From NCBI GenBank assembly GCA_015143295.1, contig CM026565.1, positions 11,220,041-11,284,040 on the forward strand: DNA of 64,000 nt, written 5' to 3'. Below are positions 21,617 to 33,009 of this stretch, piece after piece. The position numbers and the translations under genes are program-made. The DNA comes from Tetracentron sinense (lineage: Eukaryota > Streptophyta > Magnoliopsida > Trochodendrales > Trochodendraceae). Each line of letters opens with the position of its first letter. The first letter of the stretch is position 1. The notes under the pieces were generated by a model. The model did not search any database. It was not told the DNA's origin and saw only the letters and a program-made list of their open reading frames with translations.

Positions 21617-22702
21617 TACCGCGACCCAAAATACCCTTAGGAGTTAAGGATACTTTAGCTCATGACTGCCATATCATACCCTCCCGTATGACACATAAGG
21701 CACACATATCAACCTGTCAGAGTACACAAGTTATACATAGCGGAAACGATTTAAAATCAATTACTCCTATCATTCGGTTCAAGTCTGAACCAACAAAATA
21801 TATATAAATCCAATATATGGAGTGGACATGTCCCACTCTCAAAATACACAAAATATCTTCTCTTCCTAACATAGTCAGCAGAAGTCAAAGTCGGGCCACC
21901 TATCCTGCAATCCATCATCTTGATAGTGGTCCATTGAAGGCTCCGGGTCGTAGTATTCTTCTTCTACCCAAGGCTCTGAACCACACAAGTCAAAAGGAAC
22001 TCGTGCACCTACCGATGATAACAAATATCGGCTGAGCGTAGAATAATCAGCGTATACATACTACTAACAATAACGCAATAATATCATGGAAGCATGCGAG
22101 ATATGGAGACTGAAATCCTTAAAACATATTGAGACGAGAAACCATGAAATAGCATGTGTAATGACATCCAAGAACCAAAACCAAAACCGTGTAAGTCTTG
22201 CAATAATCATAGCCTTGTGAGTTCTTTGAGTCGTGTTAAGTTCATAGAGTTCCTTAGAGTCATTTATGATCTATAGAGCCTTAGAGTAATACCGTAGAGC
22301 AAAACCATAGAGTAAAACCATAGAGATCTTAGAATATTTACATTTATGATCATTGGAGCTTGTACATCAATCTTAGACCTTATCATAGAGTTTCTTGTGA
22401 GTTTAATATGATCCTTGGAGCTTGTGAACCGATCTTAGACAATATCATGGAGTTTCTTAAAATCATCATGTCAGTCCCTCACTTAAAAACCCTTTTTATA
22501 ACTTTGAAAAATCCATGAAAAACATGGTTCATGTGAGACATGCGAAGCATATGAGAATAATAGCATATTTAAACATAAAGGCCCTTAGAGGCATTAAACC
22601 AAACACATGGAGTGCCTAATAATGGTAGTTTACATCCAAGTATAAAAGCAACATCACATACCATATCAACCTAAGATTTTTAGCATAGAATGAAGAGGAC
22701 AT
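21617..22702 (-). mobile_element. 3' LTR of a minus-strand chromovirus, distal part
   Basis: Starts with a slightly eroded terminus (ACCGCGACCC instead of TGTCGCGACCC) and the usual AAAATACCCTTAGGAGTTAAGG. It is interrupted after 22702 by a copia element that duplicated GACAT, and resumes at 35211. Contains the small exon at 21875-22008 and a loose CTTGTGAG/CATAGAG-rich repeat at about 22190-22470. Confidence 0.85.
21875..22008 (-). other. Candidate small coding exon, PWVEEEY family (copy 4)
   Basis: Minus-strand frame from AG|GT (22008) to TGA at 21875-21877: contains CGSEPWVEEEYYDPEPSMDH, then YQDDG, ending DFDFC. Aligned with copy 3 over the 22 codons from EPW to DDG, six codons differ synonymously and three by conservative replacement (Ile/Val, Glu/Asp, Ala/Ser), a pattern that favours a translated peptide over an RNA signal. 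Confidence 0.52.
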
Positions 22703-24893
22703 TGTTGGACATATATGCCCTCGAAAGCCAATAAGAGACATTTCTATATTTATTAGATAAGCATCATATTCACACAACCAACTATAAAGGGTATTTATAT
22801 TAATTACTATCTTATATGATGATGACATAAAGTTCCATAGGTAACATTGTAGGAAAATCATGCAAAGGTTGCTAGGAGATATGATTTTCCAGTTCCTTGT
22901 AAACCTAATATTGTTTGGAGCCTCTAGAGTACTGGTTGGGCGCCGTACTTCGTCATGGCTAGCAAATGTGTAGTTCTATGAGATAATGTGATGAATCTCA
23001 TTCATAGAGAGTGGTGACTCTTGACTAACATGTGAGTATATGTAGCAAGTACATAATACTGAACGGGGTCACTAGTGGATACCCTATGGAATACACTGTT
23101 AGATTGTATTAGGGTTATCCATTTGACAAAATGTCCTTAGACCTGAGAGGTTAACATCTTCTCAAATATTTTTCTATATGGCTTTGATGTGCTAATCGGC
23201 AATGTCTAATACACAGGACTAACTCCGGATACGTTGGGCCATGTACACAATGTTTGGAGAAATGTATAAACACTCAATAAGGAATCCACAACTCCTTAAT
23301 TGGAGATAATGATATCAAGGTGATACTTGTTGAACAGAACTGTTAAATCCAGTACTGGTGCTTTTCGGTAAAATGATTTTTATCAAAGTTGATATTTTTA
23401 ATATGGAAAAGTATATATGTAAATATATATGTCAGTTCTTTTCTAATGTTTCTTCAAAAGTATTTTGGAGGTTCAGTTCAATGAAAAAGTAATCATGAGA
23501 AAATGTTCTATTCATAAGCTAGGGACTAAGACAGTGGAATTGTTCCAATCCCGGAAGCTTACAAGTGATATCCGAATGTGGAAGGATTTATTTGTAAATA
23601 TATTGTGAGATGGTACTTACAAGCAATTCTCTAATTTCTGGAGATTAATCACATTGTGTTAATGGACATTAATTGTGATTGGTGGAAGTCCAGGGATATA
23701 GATAAAATTCTATAATCCTAATGGAATGTAGGAAAGGTGTTTCTTAGTAACTATGCTTTAACCAAAAATGTGAAGTACTTGGTCCCACAACCGGAAATAG
23801 GAGATCCCTTTAGATCCCACACACAATGGCCTTCTTAAAGTATTTAATTTAATTTATAATTAAATTAATTAATTTCTCTAAGTAATCACTATATGGTATA
23901 GTGAAGCTCTAAAAGGTGGAATCACATTAGATGTGAAAAACCAAATGGGTAGGAACTATTGGGGATTATTTTAAAAGAATACTTGAAGTGACCTAATAGG
24001 TTTTGGAACCCTAGGGGCATCTGGAGTGGGGCCCACCTAGGGTGGGACACCCACTTTAAAGAGATAATAATAATAGTTATTATTTAATTAGTTTCTCATT
24101 ACTACTCTCCTTATTTGATAAGGTTAGTTAGTTAGTTAGAGTTAGTTACTAATTAAAGATTCCTTGTTGGACAAGGATTCTATTAGTTTCTTGCCAATCA
24201 AGGAATCCTAATTGGATTAGGATAAGGATAAGATTAGTTGGACACTAATGGGTAAAGTTAGTTTCTATTTTGATTAATCCTAATGAATGAAGGAGAAATA
24301 AAAAAGGAAACAAATTGAAGAATTCTAATTGGATTAGAAAGTGGAGTCTTGAGTTGCAAGCAACCCAAACTCTGCTATATAAAGAGGTGGACGTCCAAGG
24401 CTTGTGACACAATTAATTTTCCAGAATTGTTTGGATCTCTCTCTCCCTCTCCTCAAATACCTCACGTCCCCTCTCTCTATTAGAGGTGTACGGTCACCCC
24501 TCTCCCCTTTCTTCTCTTGTGTGTTCTAAGTTTTGAATAATCAAGAAGAAGAAGATCAAGGATCTTGATCATCAAGAAAGGTTCTTGATAATAAAGATTG
24601 ATCTTTATTTCAAGATCCTAGAGCTGGAAATTAGGAAGGGCCATTAGCTTCCATTAGAGAAAGCTTTAAAGGAAAAAGAAGGTTCGTGTGAATCGACAGA
24701 AGTCTTGATACTTGTGAAGTTTTGCGAGTACTATTCTAACGTGGATTTGACTTAACAATTTCAAAGTCGTAAAGGTAAATGTTATTCCTACCTTCATTGA
24801 ATAAAATCAATTAGAATCTTAGTCAGATCTTGGGATTCGATGTATGCCCCCCCAAGAACTGTTTTTCTAAAATTAAAAAGAGGCATACTTTCA
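22703..24893 (+). repeat. 5' LTR of the copia element
   Basis: TGTTGGACATATATGCCC ... GGCATACTTTCA, 2191 bp, with TATATAAAG at 24376-24384 followed by a CT-rich leader. Near-identical in layout to 33010-35205 and 41492-43666. Confidence 0.93.
24376..24384 (+). promoter_or_regulatory. TATA box of the copia 5' LTR
   Basis: TATATAAAG followed by GAGGTGGACG; the same box occurs at 34686-34694 in the 3' LTR and at 43161 in the solo LTR. Confidence 0.65.
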
Positions 24894-24894
24894 G

Positions 24895-24907
24895 TGGTAT
24901 CAGAGCC
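24895..24907 (+). promoter_or_regulatory. Primer-binding site, tRNA-Met type
   Basis: TGGTATCAGAGCC starts two bases after the LTR end CTTTCA, matching the 3' end of plant initiator tRNA-Met as used by most copia and chromovirus elements. Confidence 0.88.
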
Positions 24908-27900
24908 TTGACTATGCTTCTCTTTGATTTTACTGTGTAATCAAATTTTAATTATATCAAGAATGCCTCCCCTATGAATTTTGGTTACCCTAATGAATCA
25001 ATCTTTTTGATTCTTGATTATTGGATAATCATTTATTAGGGCTAAGGGATCCCTCTAGTTATTGAGGGAGAGATCAAACCTTTATAAATTAGTGTGATAC
25101 TAATTTTGGTTTTGGATTTTTTCAAAACATATTTTCATAAGTGATATGTATTTAGAGATATCTAAATCTTGATTATTGGCTTTAAGGATTTAGAGATCCT
25201 TTTAGAATATTAAATTAAATTGTTTAATTTATTTTAGAGAGCCCAGAGCAAGTTTTCCCTTTGATTTAGACCACTTAGATACCCATTGAATTTCGACTAG
25301 CATATAATGATGGGATTTTATTTATTAAATGTTAATTAATAAATCTCATGGTGTTAGACACCCTTGCTTAAGCTTTCTTGGAGATTAAAGCTTATTTCGA
25401 TTTGAATTGATTCATGGATTTTCAGATTTGTATTTGATTAGAAGAATCGATACAATTTCGGTATTTCAGCCATAACTTTGTGACCGTAAGTCTGATTTAG
25501 GTCCGTCAGTACATCGTTTTGAAGCTGTTGAAAAGATCTATAATTTTGGTGAAGAAATTTTTTCCAAAATCAATCATTTTGAGGGTCAAAACTTGAGTCA
25601 AAAATCTAAAGCAGGAAAATGAGTTTTCTAAATTAATTTTCCAAGAAGCTTTCAAATTTTTCCTAAATTCCATTATTTGATTTGGGAGCATGGGATGCTA
25701 TTAAATCATTTAATGAGTATCAATTAATTAAACAGTTTAATTATTTGATTCGAGAGCACGGGCTGAGATTTAATTAAATTGTTTAATTATCTGCTTCTAG
25801 TCCACAGGCTATCATTTAATTAAATGTTAATTATGATATCATTTATGGTCCCCTAAAAAGTTTATGGGAATTATACTATAATTATTGTAGTTGATTGGGA
25901 TCAATTACATGTGCTGAGAATTACCGGCTACATAGTATTTATAAGTTTTTATTTGATTAATAGTTAATCAAGTAATTACATAAATGTCATTGGTTGAGAT
26001 ACAGAGTTTTATCTCTAGTGAATTTTAATTGATAGAGATCAATTATTTTATGGACATTTAATACTATTTTTTAGGTTATTAATTTATTTAATTATTAAAT
26101 CAAATAATCCCTAAAGCAGTTGGCCATTATGGAAAATTTTGAATTCACCTATTATTGATTTTGAATTTATTTTTGGAATCAATATAAAGTGATATTAAAA
26201 ATTAGCAATTTGCTGATTTTTATTTTGGTCTTTTAATAGTTATTAGATCAAAATAATATGGAAGGGATTAGATCCCTAGCCTAGCCGAATTTAATATGAT
26301 GTTTTCTATTTGTTTATCAATTAAGGAATGTAAGGAAGAATTTTAGGGTTAGATTAAATTTTAGAGAAATGGTTTCTCTTAATGATTTTCCAAGCATTAA
26401 AGGAAAATTGTTTTCTTTTAATGATGATCTAAAAGCCCTAAGAATTCATTCTTGACATGCTTGCTTTCTTTCCTCTAGGGTTTTTCTATTAAATGTTAAT
26501 AAAGGCCTTAACTATATGGGAAATAGTTTCCCTAAGGTTAGCAAAACCCTTGTTGAGGTTAAAGACTTTCTAAGTAATTTGTCATGCCATATTATTATTC
26601 ATAGTTGATGAATTGTTAATATATATTCTTGATGAATGGTGGATGGGTTCCATGATCATGCCTTCTTCTTCTCTCTCTATTCTCTTCTCTTTCTTCTTAT
26701 AGGTTGTACTCTCCTTGAGCACCCTATTTTGGGTGGTTTCTCAAGGTTTCTTATTTTGAATATGATGTAATCTTAGTATTAGGAGTTGCTGATTTTTCTC
26801 TATGGAGAAATCATATTGAAGATCAAAGATGATGGTGACCGCATGGAGAATAAATCTTGGAAGGCGTTCTACAAGAGTAGTTGTAGGATTTCTAAGATGG
26901 CATGATCATGTGGACCCATTGTGTCGCTATATTATGTGATGATTTGTTATAGTTTTTAGTTGCTTAGAAAAATCCATAACCCTTGTGATAATGTAATTAT
27001 AGTTTTTGTGTAAATTTTGGATAATTGGATCAAACCCCACAATATATGTTTTGTTAAAATATAAAAAGTTTGTGTTTAAATAAAACACATTATTATAGCC
27101 CTTTTGGACGTGATGCATGTAGTCCATGTTGAAATTTTTAAGTGGAATATGTTACTTACATGATTATGAGATAAAGGTGCCTTAATTGGCATAGATGTAA
27201 GCTAACAATATTCACGATTATGGGAAGTGCTTGAGTGACACTTATAGACCCTAGTGGAGGTCTTAGAGAGTTGTTTAAAGACTCCCATAATTTCTTTTAG
27301 ACTTAGGGTTGGTGAACCCTAATGTGCTGAATTAATTCGTAGAGAATTAAAGGGTAATATAGTTCATTTTGACTTATGTGCTTTAGTTTCACAAAAAAAA
27401 AAAAAAGACTTATGTGCTTTAGTGATGCACATGGACACTTTATAATTGTTATTTTGGGCCCATGATGCTTGGTATGACTAATGGTCCATCATATGGATGA
27501 ATGAACCATCTAAAGCCCACCGATGTTAAAATGACCTTTGTACCATTGGATTAGATCCATACAGATTTCTGGGGCTAGTGGGAGTTCATTGGAATTAGTT
27601 TGATCTAATTAAAATGAAATTTGATTTATTATCATGTGATGATTTTGTATATTGCTTTATACATGTGATACAATGATAAATATTGTGAATGCTTTTGATA
27701 TATGCATTAGATGTATAATTTGTTCATGATATTCTGTTTTCCCTCAAGAAAAATATTAAGTGAATTAAATTGGCTAATCTATCCTACAGGATAATATTAC
27801 CCTATGACCTTCCATTATTAATAAGACTAGGAATTAATTAGCCTGAGTCTTGTCTTGCCAAAAGGTATTGACATAATTCAGTCTGAATTAAAATACTAGA

Positions 27901-28175
27901 TAGGTTTGTGTATGGCTTGATAGGGAGTGTCAACTAAAATGGGGGCACAACCCTACTTGATCATATGACAAACCAGAATGATGGGTTTCACTTAACCAAT
28001 GAACATGGCGGCTGAAACAGTGACAGTCATATTGTCCTTGGAGGTCGTAAGGAAATTGAGAATCATTGATTTACATAAAAAGTTATGCATGAGATGCTCA
28101 GTGATGGATAGTTACTATCCACCTTGTAGTGCATGTGTGGTACTATCCTAAAATGGAAGATTGCATGTGTATTAT
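24908..28175 (+). mobile_element. Copia internal region, gag part decayed beyond recognition
   Basis: A+T-rich sequence with no frame longer than about 66 codons and no recognisable zinc knuckle. The position after the primer-binding site is where gag should lie. It contains a 17-bp direct repeat around a short A-tailed insert at 27371-27423. Confidence 0.6.
27371..27423 (+). repeat. 17-bp direct repeat flanking TTCAC plus poly(A)
   Basis: GACTTATGTGCTTTAGT at 27371-27387 and again at 27407-27423; between them TTCAC followed by 14 A residues. The form is that of a target-primed retroposition (long target duplication, A tail) in which almost nothing but the tail was copied. Confidence 0.75.
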
Positions 28176-28475
28176 TGTCGCGACCCAAAACCCACCCTAG
28201 GAGTTAGAGTGAACTTTGGACGACTAATCATGGCTTACATGACTTGCTTGACAAACCAACCTGCAAAAACCCACAGAGCATATACAATAGAGAATATAAA
28301 CAGCGGAAACATACTCTAACATAGCACAGCGGAAGTCTAAACAAACCTCTATGTATATAAGAATCCAAGTTTACACAAAAGGAATCCAAAAGAAAGTGCG
28401 GACAGACCCGCCAAAATACATGGATATAATCACTCATGCTCACCCACAGCCAATCCACTCAGAATCTAACACCAC

Positions 28476-28585
28476 TTACTGATAACCCTCTACGGGAGGT
28501 TCCTCCAAAGGCTCCTCGACGTACTCCTCTTCCACCCATGGACCAGGAGCACAAACATCAAATGGAGCAGCAGCTCCCTCAGAAC
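28476..28585 (-). other. Candidate small coding exon, PWVEEEY family (copy 5)
   Basis: Minus-strand frame from AG|GT (28585) to TAA at 28476-28478: AAAPFDVCAPGPWVEEEY, then VEEPLEEPPVEGYQ. It ends without the DYC tail of copies 1-4 and pairs with copy 8 at 55417. Six of the 33 aligned codons differ synonymously between these two. Confidence 0.5.
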
Positions 28586-28914
28586 CTGCCGATATAAGAA
28601 GTACGGCTGAGCATGGAATACTCAGTGGGTACCAAATACTAACCAATAGTCATAGCATAAAAATGGCAATACATAAATCAGGAGCAATTCATATATGTTA
28701 GACGGAAACAATTCATATCATACAAGGAAGTAAAACAATTTATAATCATGCTTGTATTTCGTAGAAAGCCGATAAAACCTCTTGAAAACATCGTGCACTT
28801 GACTTGGCTTGAAATATCTTTTCGTACTTGAAAGCTTGTCGTGTTTGTCTTACTTGATCTTGTCGAGCGTGTCGTACGTGTCATGTCATGCATGTCATGC
28901 GTGCTTGCTTGTGA

Positions 28915-29110
28915 TCATGTAACTTGTGAGATACACTTGTGAGATATCCTTGTGAGATGCGCTTGAGAGATGCCTTGAGAGGGAAGGGAGACCCTTCTTT
29001 ATGCAATGCACTTGCGAGGGAAGGGAGACCCTTCTTCATGATATGTATGTACTTGCGAGGGAAGGGAAGCCCTTCTTCATGATATGCACTTGTGAGTGAG
29101 GGGAGACCCC
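28915..29110 (-). repeat. LTR minisatellite, CTTGTGAG and GGGAAGGGAGACCC units
   Basis: CTTGTGAGAT repeats (28922-28975) pass into about four units of CTTGCGAGGGAAGGGAGACCC (28970-29110), at the same LTR position as the other arrays. The 98-codon minus-strand frame across it is a repeat artefact. Confidence 0.75.
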
Positions 29111-30021
29111 TCGTGGAATGTTGGTTCTTGTTTCCTTGTGAAAAGCGAGGTAAAACATATCGTAGGATATGTCCCACCTCTAACCATGTTCTTGAAAACC
29201 TCGATAAATCATGTCATGCATGCCGTGCTCGTGGGAACCGTGTACATACTTGCATTTAAATTTAAGTATGACATTTTGGTAATTTCACAACACATATAAC
29301 ATCAATGATTGAGCAATGTAATATTCATATCATTTAGGGAAAGCAAGAAAACACACTATCATAGGTCCTAGCAATATTCATAATTTATTAGGCATGCATT
29401 TCCTAATTTACAACTCAGTTTATTCACCTTGGCATTTCATCAAACATGGTGTGTTCATTATTCATTTAAACCTAAATCATGCTTTTCTAGGTGAGTTTAC
29501 TCACATCATAAAGGTGTGTTTATTATGGATACAATGCCCTCCCCATTTTAATCATCACAACACAACCCTTGGCATCCAATCGCCATTCCATCTCCATTCA
29601 CCATTCACAACCATCCATCTCATAGCACATGTGTAAATGAAAGAAAATCAAAAGAAATAAAGGGAAAAGAGGAACTATAACTAGGAGGGTAGTAAGAAGT
29701 ACCGACCTTGAAGAAATGAGGAAGAAACCCCTTCCAAAAACGACCGTGAGGTGCTGCCCTAGCTTGGGGAACGCTCTCACGAGTGCTTGAGCCGTGATCT
29801 TGGAGAAAAGCCGGACTTGAAGTGATCTAGGGTCTCAAAACCCATTTGATTCTTCTCCAAAAGCAAAACCCTAGCTTAGGAAACCCTTTCTCCTCTCTTC
29901 TAATCCCCCAAATCCTCTAAGTGTTGAGAATGAGTCCTAAAGGCTCGGGTTAAACTCTTAAGGTAAGAGTGAACCGACCAAAAGACCATAATACCCTTAC
30001 TGAAATTTCTGCAAAAACACG

Positions 30022-30280
30022 AGTGCCGAACACATTGTGCTGTGAATAGTGCCAAACACGTTGTGCTGTGAATAGTGCCGAACACGTTGTGCTGTGAATA
30101 GTGCTGAACACGTTGTGGTGTGAACAGTGCCAAACACGTTGTGCTATGAATAGTGCCGAACACGTTGTGCTGTGAAGGGTGCCGAACCCGTTGTGCTGTG
30201 AACAGTGCCAAACACGTTGTGCTGTGAATAGTGCCGAACACGTTGTGCTGTGAAGGGTGCCGAACCCGTTGTCACGTTGT
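30022..30280 (-). repeat. 26-bp tandem repeat upstream of the LTR promoter
   Basis: About ten units of GTGCCGAACACGTTGTGCTGTGAATA, some with CAAACACG or GAAGGG in place of GAATAG. AACACGTTGT is a near-palindrome. The overlapping 113- and 124-codon minus-strand frames arise because 26 bases is not a multiple of three and no phase holds a stop. Confidence 0.92.
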
Positions 30281-30319
30281 GTTGTGCATAGTGTTGAGCT
30301 CGTTGTCCGTTGTCTTATG

Positions 30320-30545
30320 TACAACGTACCCGTTGTGAGCTGTACAACATACTCATTGTTTGCTGTACAACGTACATGTTGTCTGCTGCACGACGTACCC
30401 GTTGTCTATTACACAACGGATGCACAACGTACACGTTGTGAGCTGTACAACGTACTCGTTGTTTGCTGTACAACGTACACGTTGTCTGCTGCACGACGTA
30501 CCTGTTGTCTGTTGCACAACGGATGCACAACGTACACGTTATCAG
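30320..30545. repeat. CAACGTACACGTTG palindromic repeat
   Basis: Eight to nine units of about 27 bases with CAACGTAC-CGTTGT, plus a higher-order duplication of roughly 100 bases (30340-30425 against 30440-30540). It directly abuts the 26-bp array and lies between it and the conserved block, where sister LTRs have other palindromes. Confidence 0.88.
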
Positions 30546-31474
30546 AGCTAGAGCTACGTTATGATCAGAGTACGTTGTCAGAGCACGTTATCAGAGCTAC
30601 GTCCTTAGTGCCTTCCGAGCTACGTCCTTAGTGCCTTCCGAGCTACGATTGCCTGCAGGTCCAGACTGTTTTGGCCATATCTTTTGACTCGTTCGTCCGA
30701 TTTTGACGATTCAACTTGCGTTGGGTTCGTACTTCGAAAAGGAACATTTTTGACATTTTAGAATTTCCAATTTATTCCTTATTTATTAATTATACCTCTT
30801 TAAAGGCAAAATGGCAACGAAAGTGTCATGCATTAAATGTGAAAAGGTCCGGGGCTCTACAATTATAAGGCACTCAATGCTCATCAGAAATATAAAGTAA
30901 CATATTTCCTAAATTCATAGATTGAGGGATCTATGAAATTTGACTGAATGATGAGCAATATCATCAAAGATTGAAAGCCCTGATCTAATGATATTATAAT
31001 GTGTGAAATATTATGATGTATGTTTTATTTTCATGTCATTCTATAACCACCTTACTTAGAGTTTAATGAGAATCTCTTGACCAATTCAAAGTGTTTGGAA
31101 TGGAAAAGGAATCTCAAGTTTGTGCTTACTATCTAAAGAATTGCCCAAGTTCTCACTACTGATGTTAAATCTCATATAAGATGTTTACAGAATACAATAG
31201 GGCTGCTAGGCAGTTTAATATATAAAAGGACAAGTGGACACCAAGTTGACTAAGGAAACCCAGTCACAAAGAATATGATAGAGATCATTGGATTCATAAA
31301 TCCCAATTCTTGGTGCTGAGATAAATTGAGATAAATTTTTGGGATTAGAGGATATAATCCTCGATAAACTCCCGGAGTCCTTTAATATGGTTATGTTGAA
31401 CAAGTAGGAAATCAGATTGTCTGAAATCCCACATGTTGCATATGGCTGAGAGCCTTTGAAGAGTTCAATGCTAT

Positions 31475-32456
31475 TTGCAAAGATGTTCAAAAGATTTGGA
31501 TTTTCTAAATCCCGAGCATTTATGCAAAGGAAAGAAATCCAAGTTTTTCCATTGGAAATGTATTCTGGTAGTATGGACAAGGGCTCTTTTGAGAAGAAAA
31601 GAAAGTCTAAGTATTGTGCTTCATAGTGAAGCAATTGGTCATTGCATACAGGACAAACATTTGGAAGGATTGTCTAGCTTGTATACTCATAAAGTCCAAC
31701 TTAATTGTTGGAACTTCTAGCTCCTAATGCTTGGTATGATCTTGTATAAGTGCAATAGTTGCATGTTTGTTAAGGAGAAGGAGAAATCTAAGTAGATAAA
31801 ACTTCTACTTGTGAATTGGACAAAAGTTGGATGATCGTAACCATATGAATCTTCAATTAAGAGGTAGCTAACTTTATTTCACCTTCTTTGAAAAGTTCAA
31901 GGAATTCCGCATTGAAATAAAGAAATAGTTAGGTAAGTCTTCAATGATTGAGAAGAGTACCTCTTAATAGAAATTTCATAATTTACTCTCATTACATCTT
32001 GTCTCAGATAATTCCCACAAAAAACCATAGCATGATGGTGTTGTTAAATCGAATTATATTGGATATGATTTGATGGAAGATGAGCTTGGGATTCACATTA
32101 GAGATATTTAGTCTCTATTCCTAGATAACAAAAGATATTTGTGAACAGGAATACAAGTTCCCTAGTAGAGAAACTGAATCTAGAATTGTTCTAGAAGCGG
32201 AAGCCCAATAGACCAATAACTATGAGAATTGATAGAGATCAACTCTCTACTCTCACTATACCTAAATAGTACACTAGAACCCACAGGTCCCAGAATCTAT
32301 AGTTGGACTAACTTTTATTCTGATGAAGTAATCAAACTGTTTGATTTTTATCTAAGAATGAAAGTATCGTTTGTGTGCAAATTGGTTAGTGGGAGCATAA
32401 TTACTTTCCTGGCTCTATACAGAGATAATATTCTTTTCATTGTGAATGAAGTATGA
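31475..32456 (+). pseudogene. Decayed copia pol: integrase and reverse transcriptase
   Basis: Stops and frameshifts throughout. CNSCMFVKEK (about 31754) looks like the Cys-x2-Cys part of an integrase zinc finger. The clearest part is the reverse transcriptase palm at 32229-32456: SWTNFYSDEVIKLF, a segment VCKLVSGSIITF and then LALYRDNILFIVNEV. The family normally has YVDD in this last motif; here it is YRDN, so the catalytic Asp pair is lost. Further gag-pol parts upstream are not recognisable. The chromovirus solo LTR 28176-30861 lies just upstream. Confidence 0.65.
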
Positions 32457-32991
32457 ATATTATTCTTCTTTTAGATTTGATCTAGCAATTTTGCAATGAA
32501 GGAAAAAAACTTTGACAACATGTTTTCTTAGTCCTAAATGGTTTAGAGACAAAAGGAAAATGATATTGTTATTCTCCCAATAACAATCATGTTTTTGTGG
32601 AAGTAAGATTCCAAGAAAAGAGTTTCTACCATTATGGAATGAAATATATTTCTCTTAGATATGTGATATCATGAAATAATATACTTGTACCAGACCGAAT
32701 ATTTATCATATGTTGATGTGATAAGATATTGATCAGATTGGTCTGGAGCATTGCACAATGGTAAAGCACAAGCATGTTAACTTTTGAAAATGACTGTTGG
32801 ACAATATCATTTTTGTTTAGTCTTTTAAGACTGTGGTTATTGATAATAAATTTGCAAGAGTTGCAAGTGTTATTGCATCACTACAATTATTGTGGTAAAG
32901 CAGACATGACAAACCCATGTATATTAAGTAATACTTCAGCTGGTGTTTGAGAAACATCATTGAGAAGATGGGCATTACATCTAATTGGCTT

Positions 32992-33008
32992 AGAGTGAAA
33001 GTGAAAGA
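32992..33008 (+). promoter_or_regulatory. Polypurine tract of the copia element
   Basis: AGAGTGAAAGTGAAAGA directly before TGTTAGACATATATGCCC, the position from which plus-strand DNA synthesis starts in this class. Confidence 0.7.
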
Positions 33009-33009
33009 T

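Larger units (their letters stand above)
28176..30861 (-). mobile_element. Solo chromovirus LTR, 2686 bp, TSD ATTAT
   Basis: Plus-strand ends TGTCGCGACCC (28176) and GGGGCTCTACA (30861), flanked by perfect ATTAT at 28171-28175 and 30862-30866. It is longer than the other LTRs because its upstream module has expanded into two tandem arrays (30022-30545). It includes the small exon (28476-28585), a minisatellite (28915-29110), a donor-like CAAG|GTCGGTACTTC (near 29710) and the conserved block at 30667-30740. Confidence 0.95.

Noticed and set aside
29900..30631. Overlapping reading frames of 113-124 codons on both strands
   Set aside because: They are produced by the 26- and 27-bp tandem repeats, whose period shifts the phase and holds no stop in several frames; the proteins are simple repeats on both strands.
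31215..31634. 139-codon minus-strand frame
   Set aside because: It is antisense to the decayed copia pol and matches nothing; the plus strand carries the recognisable remnant.
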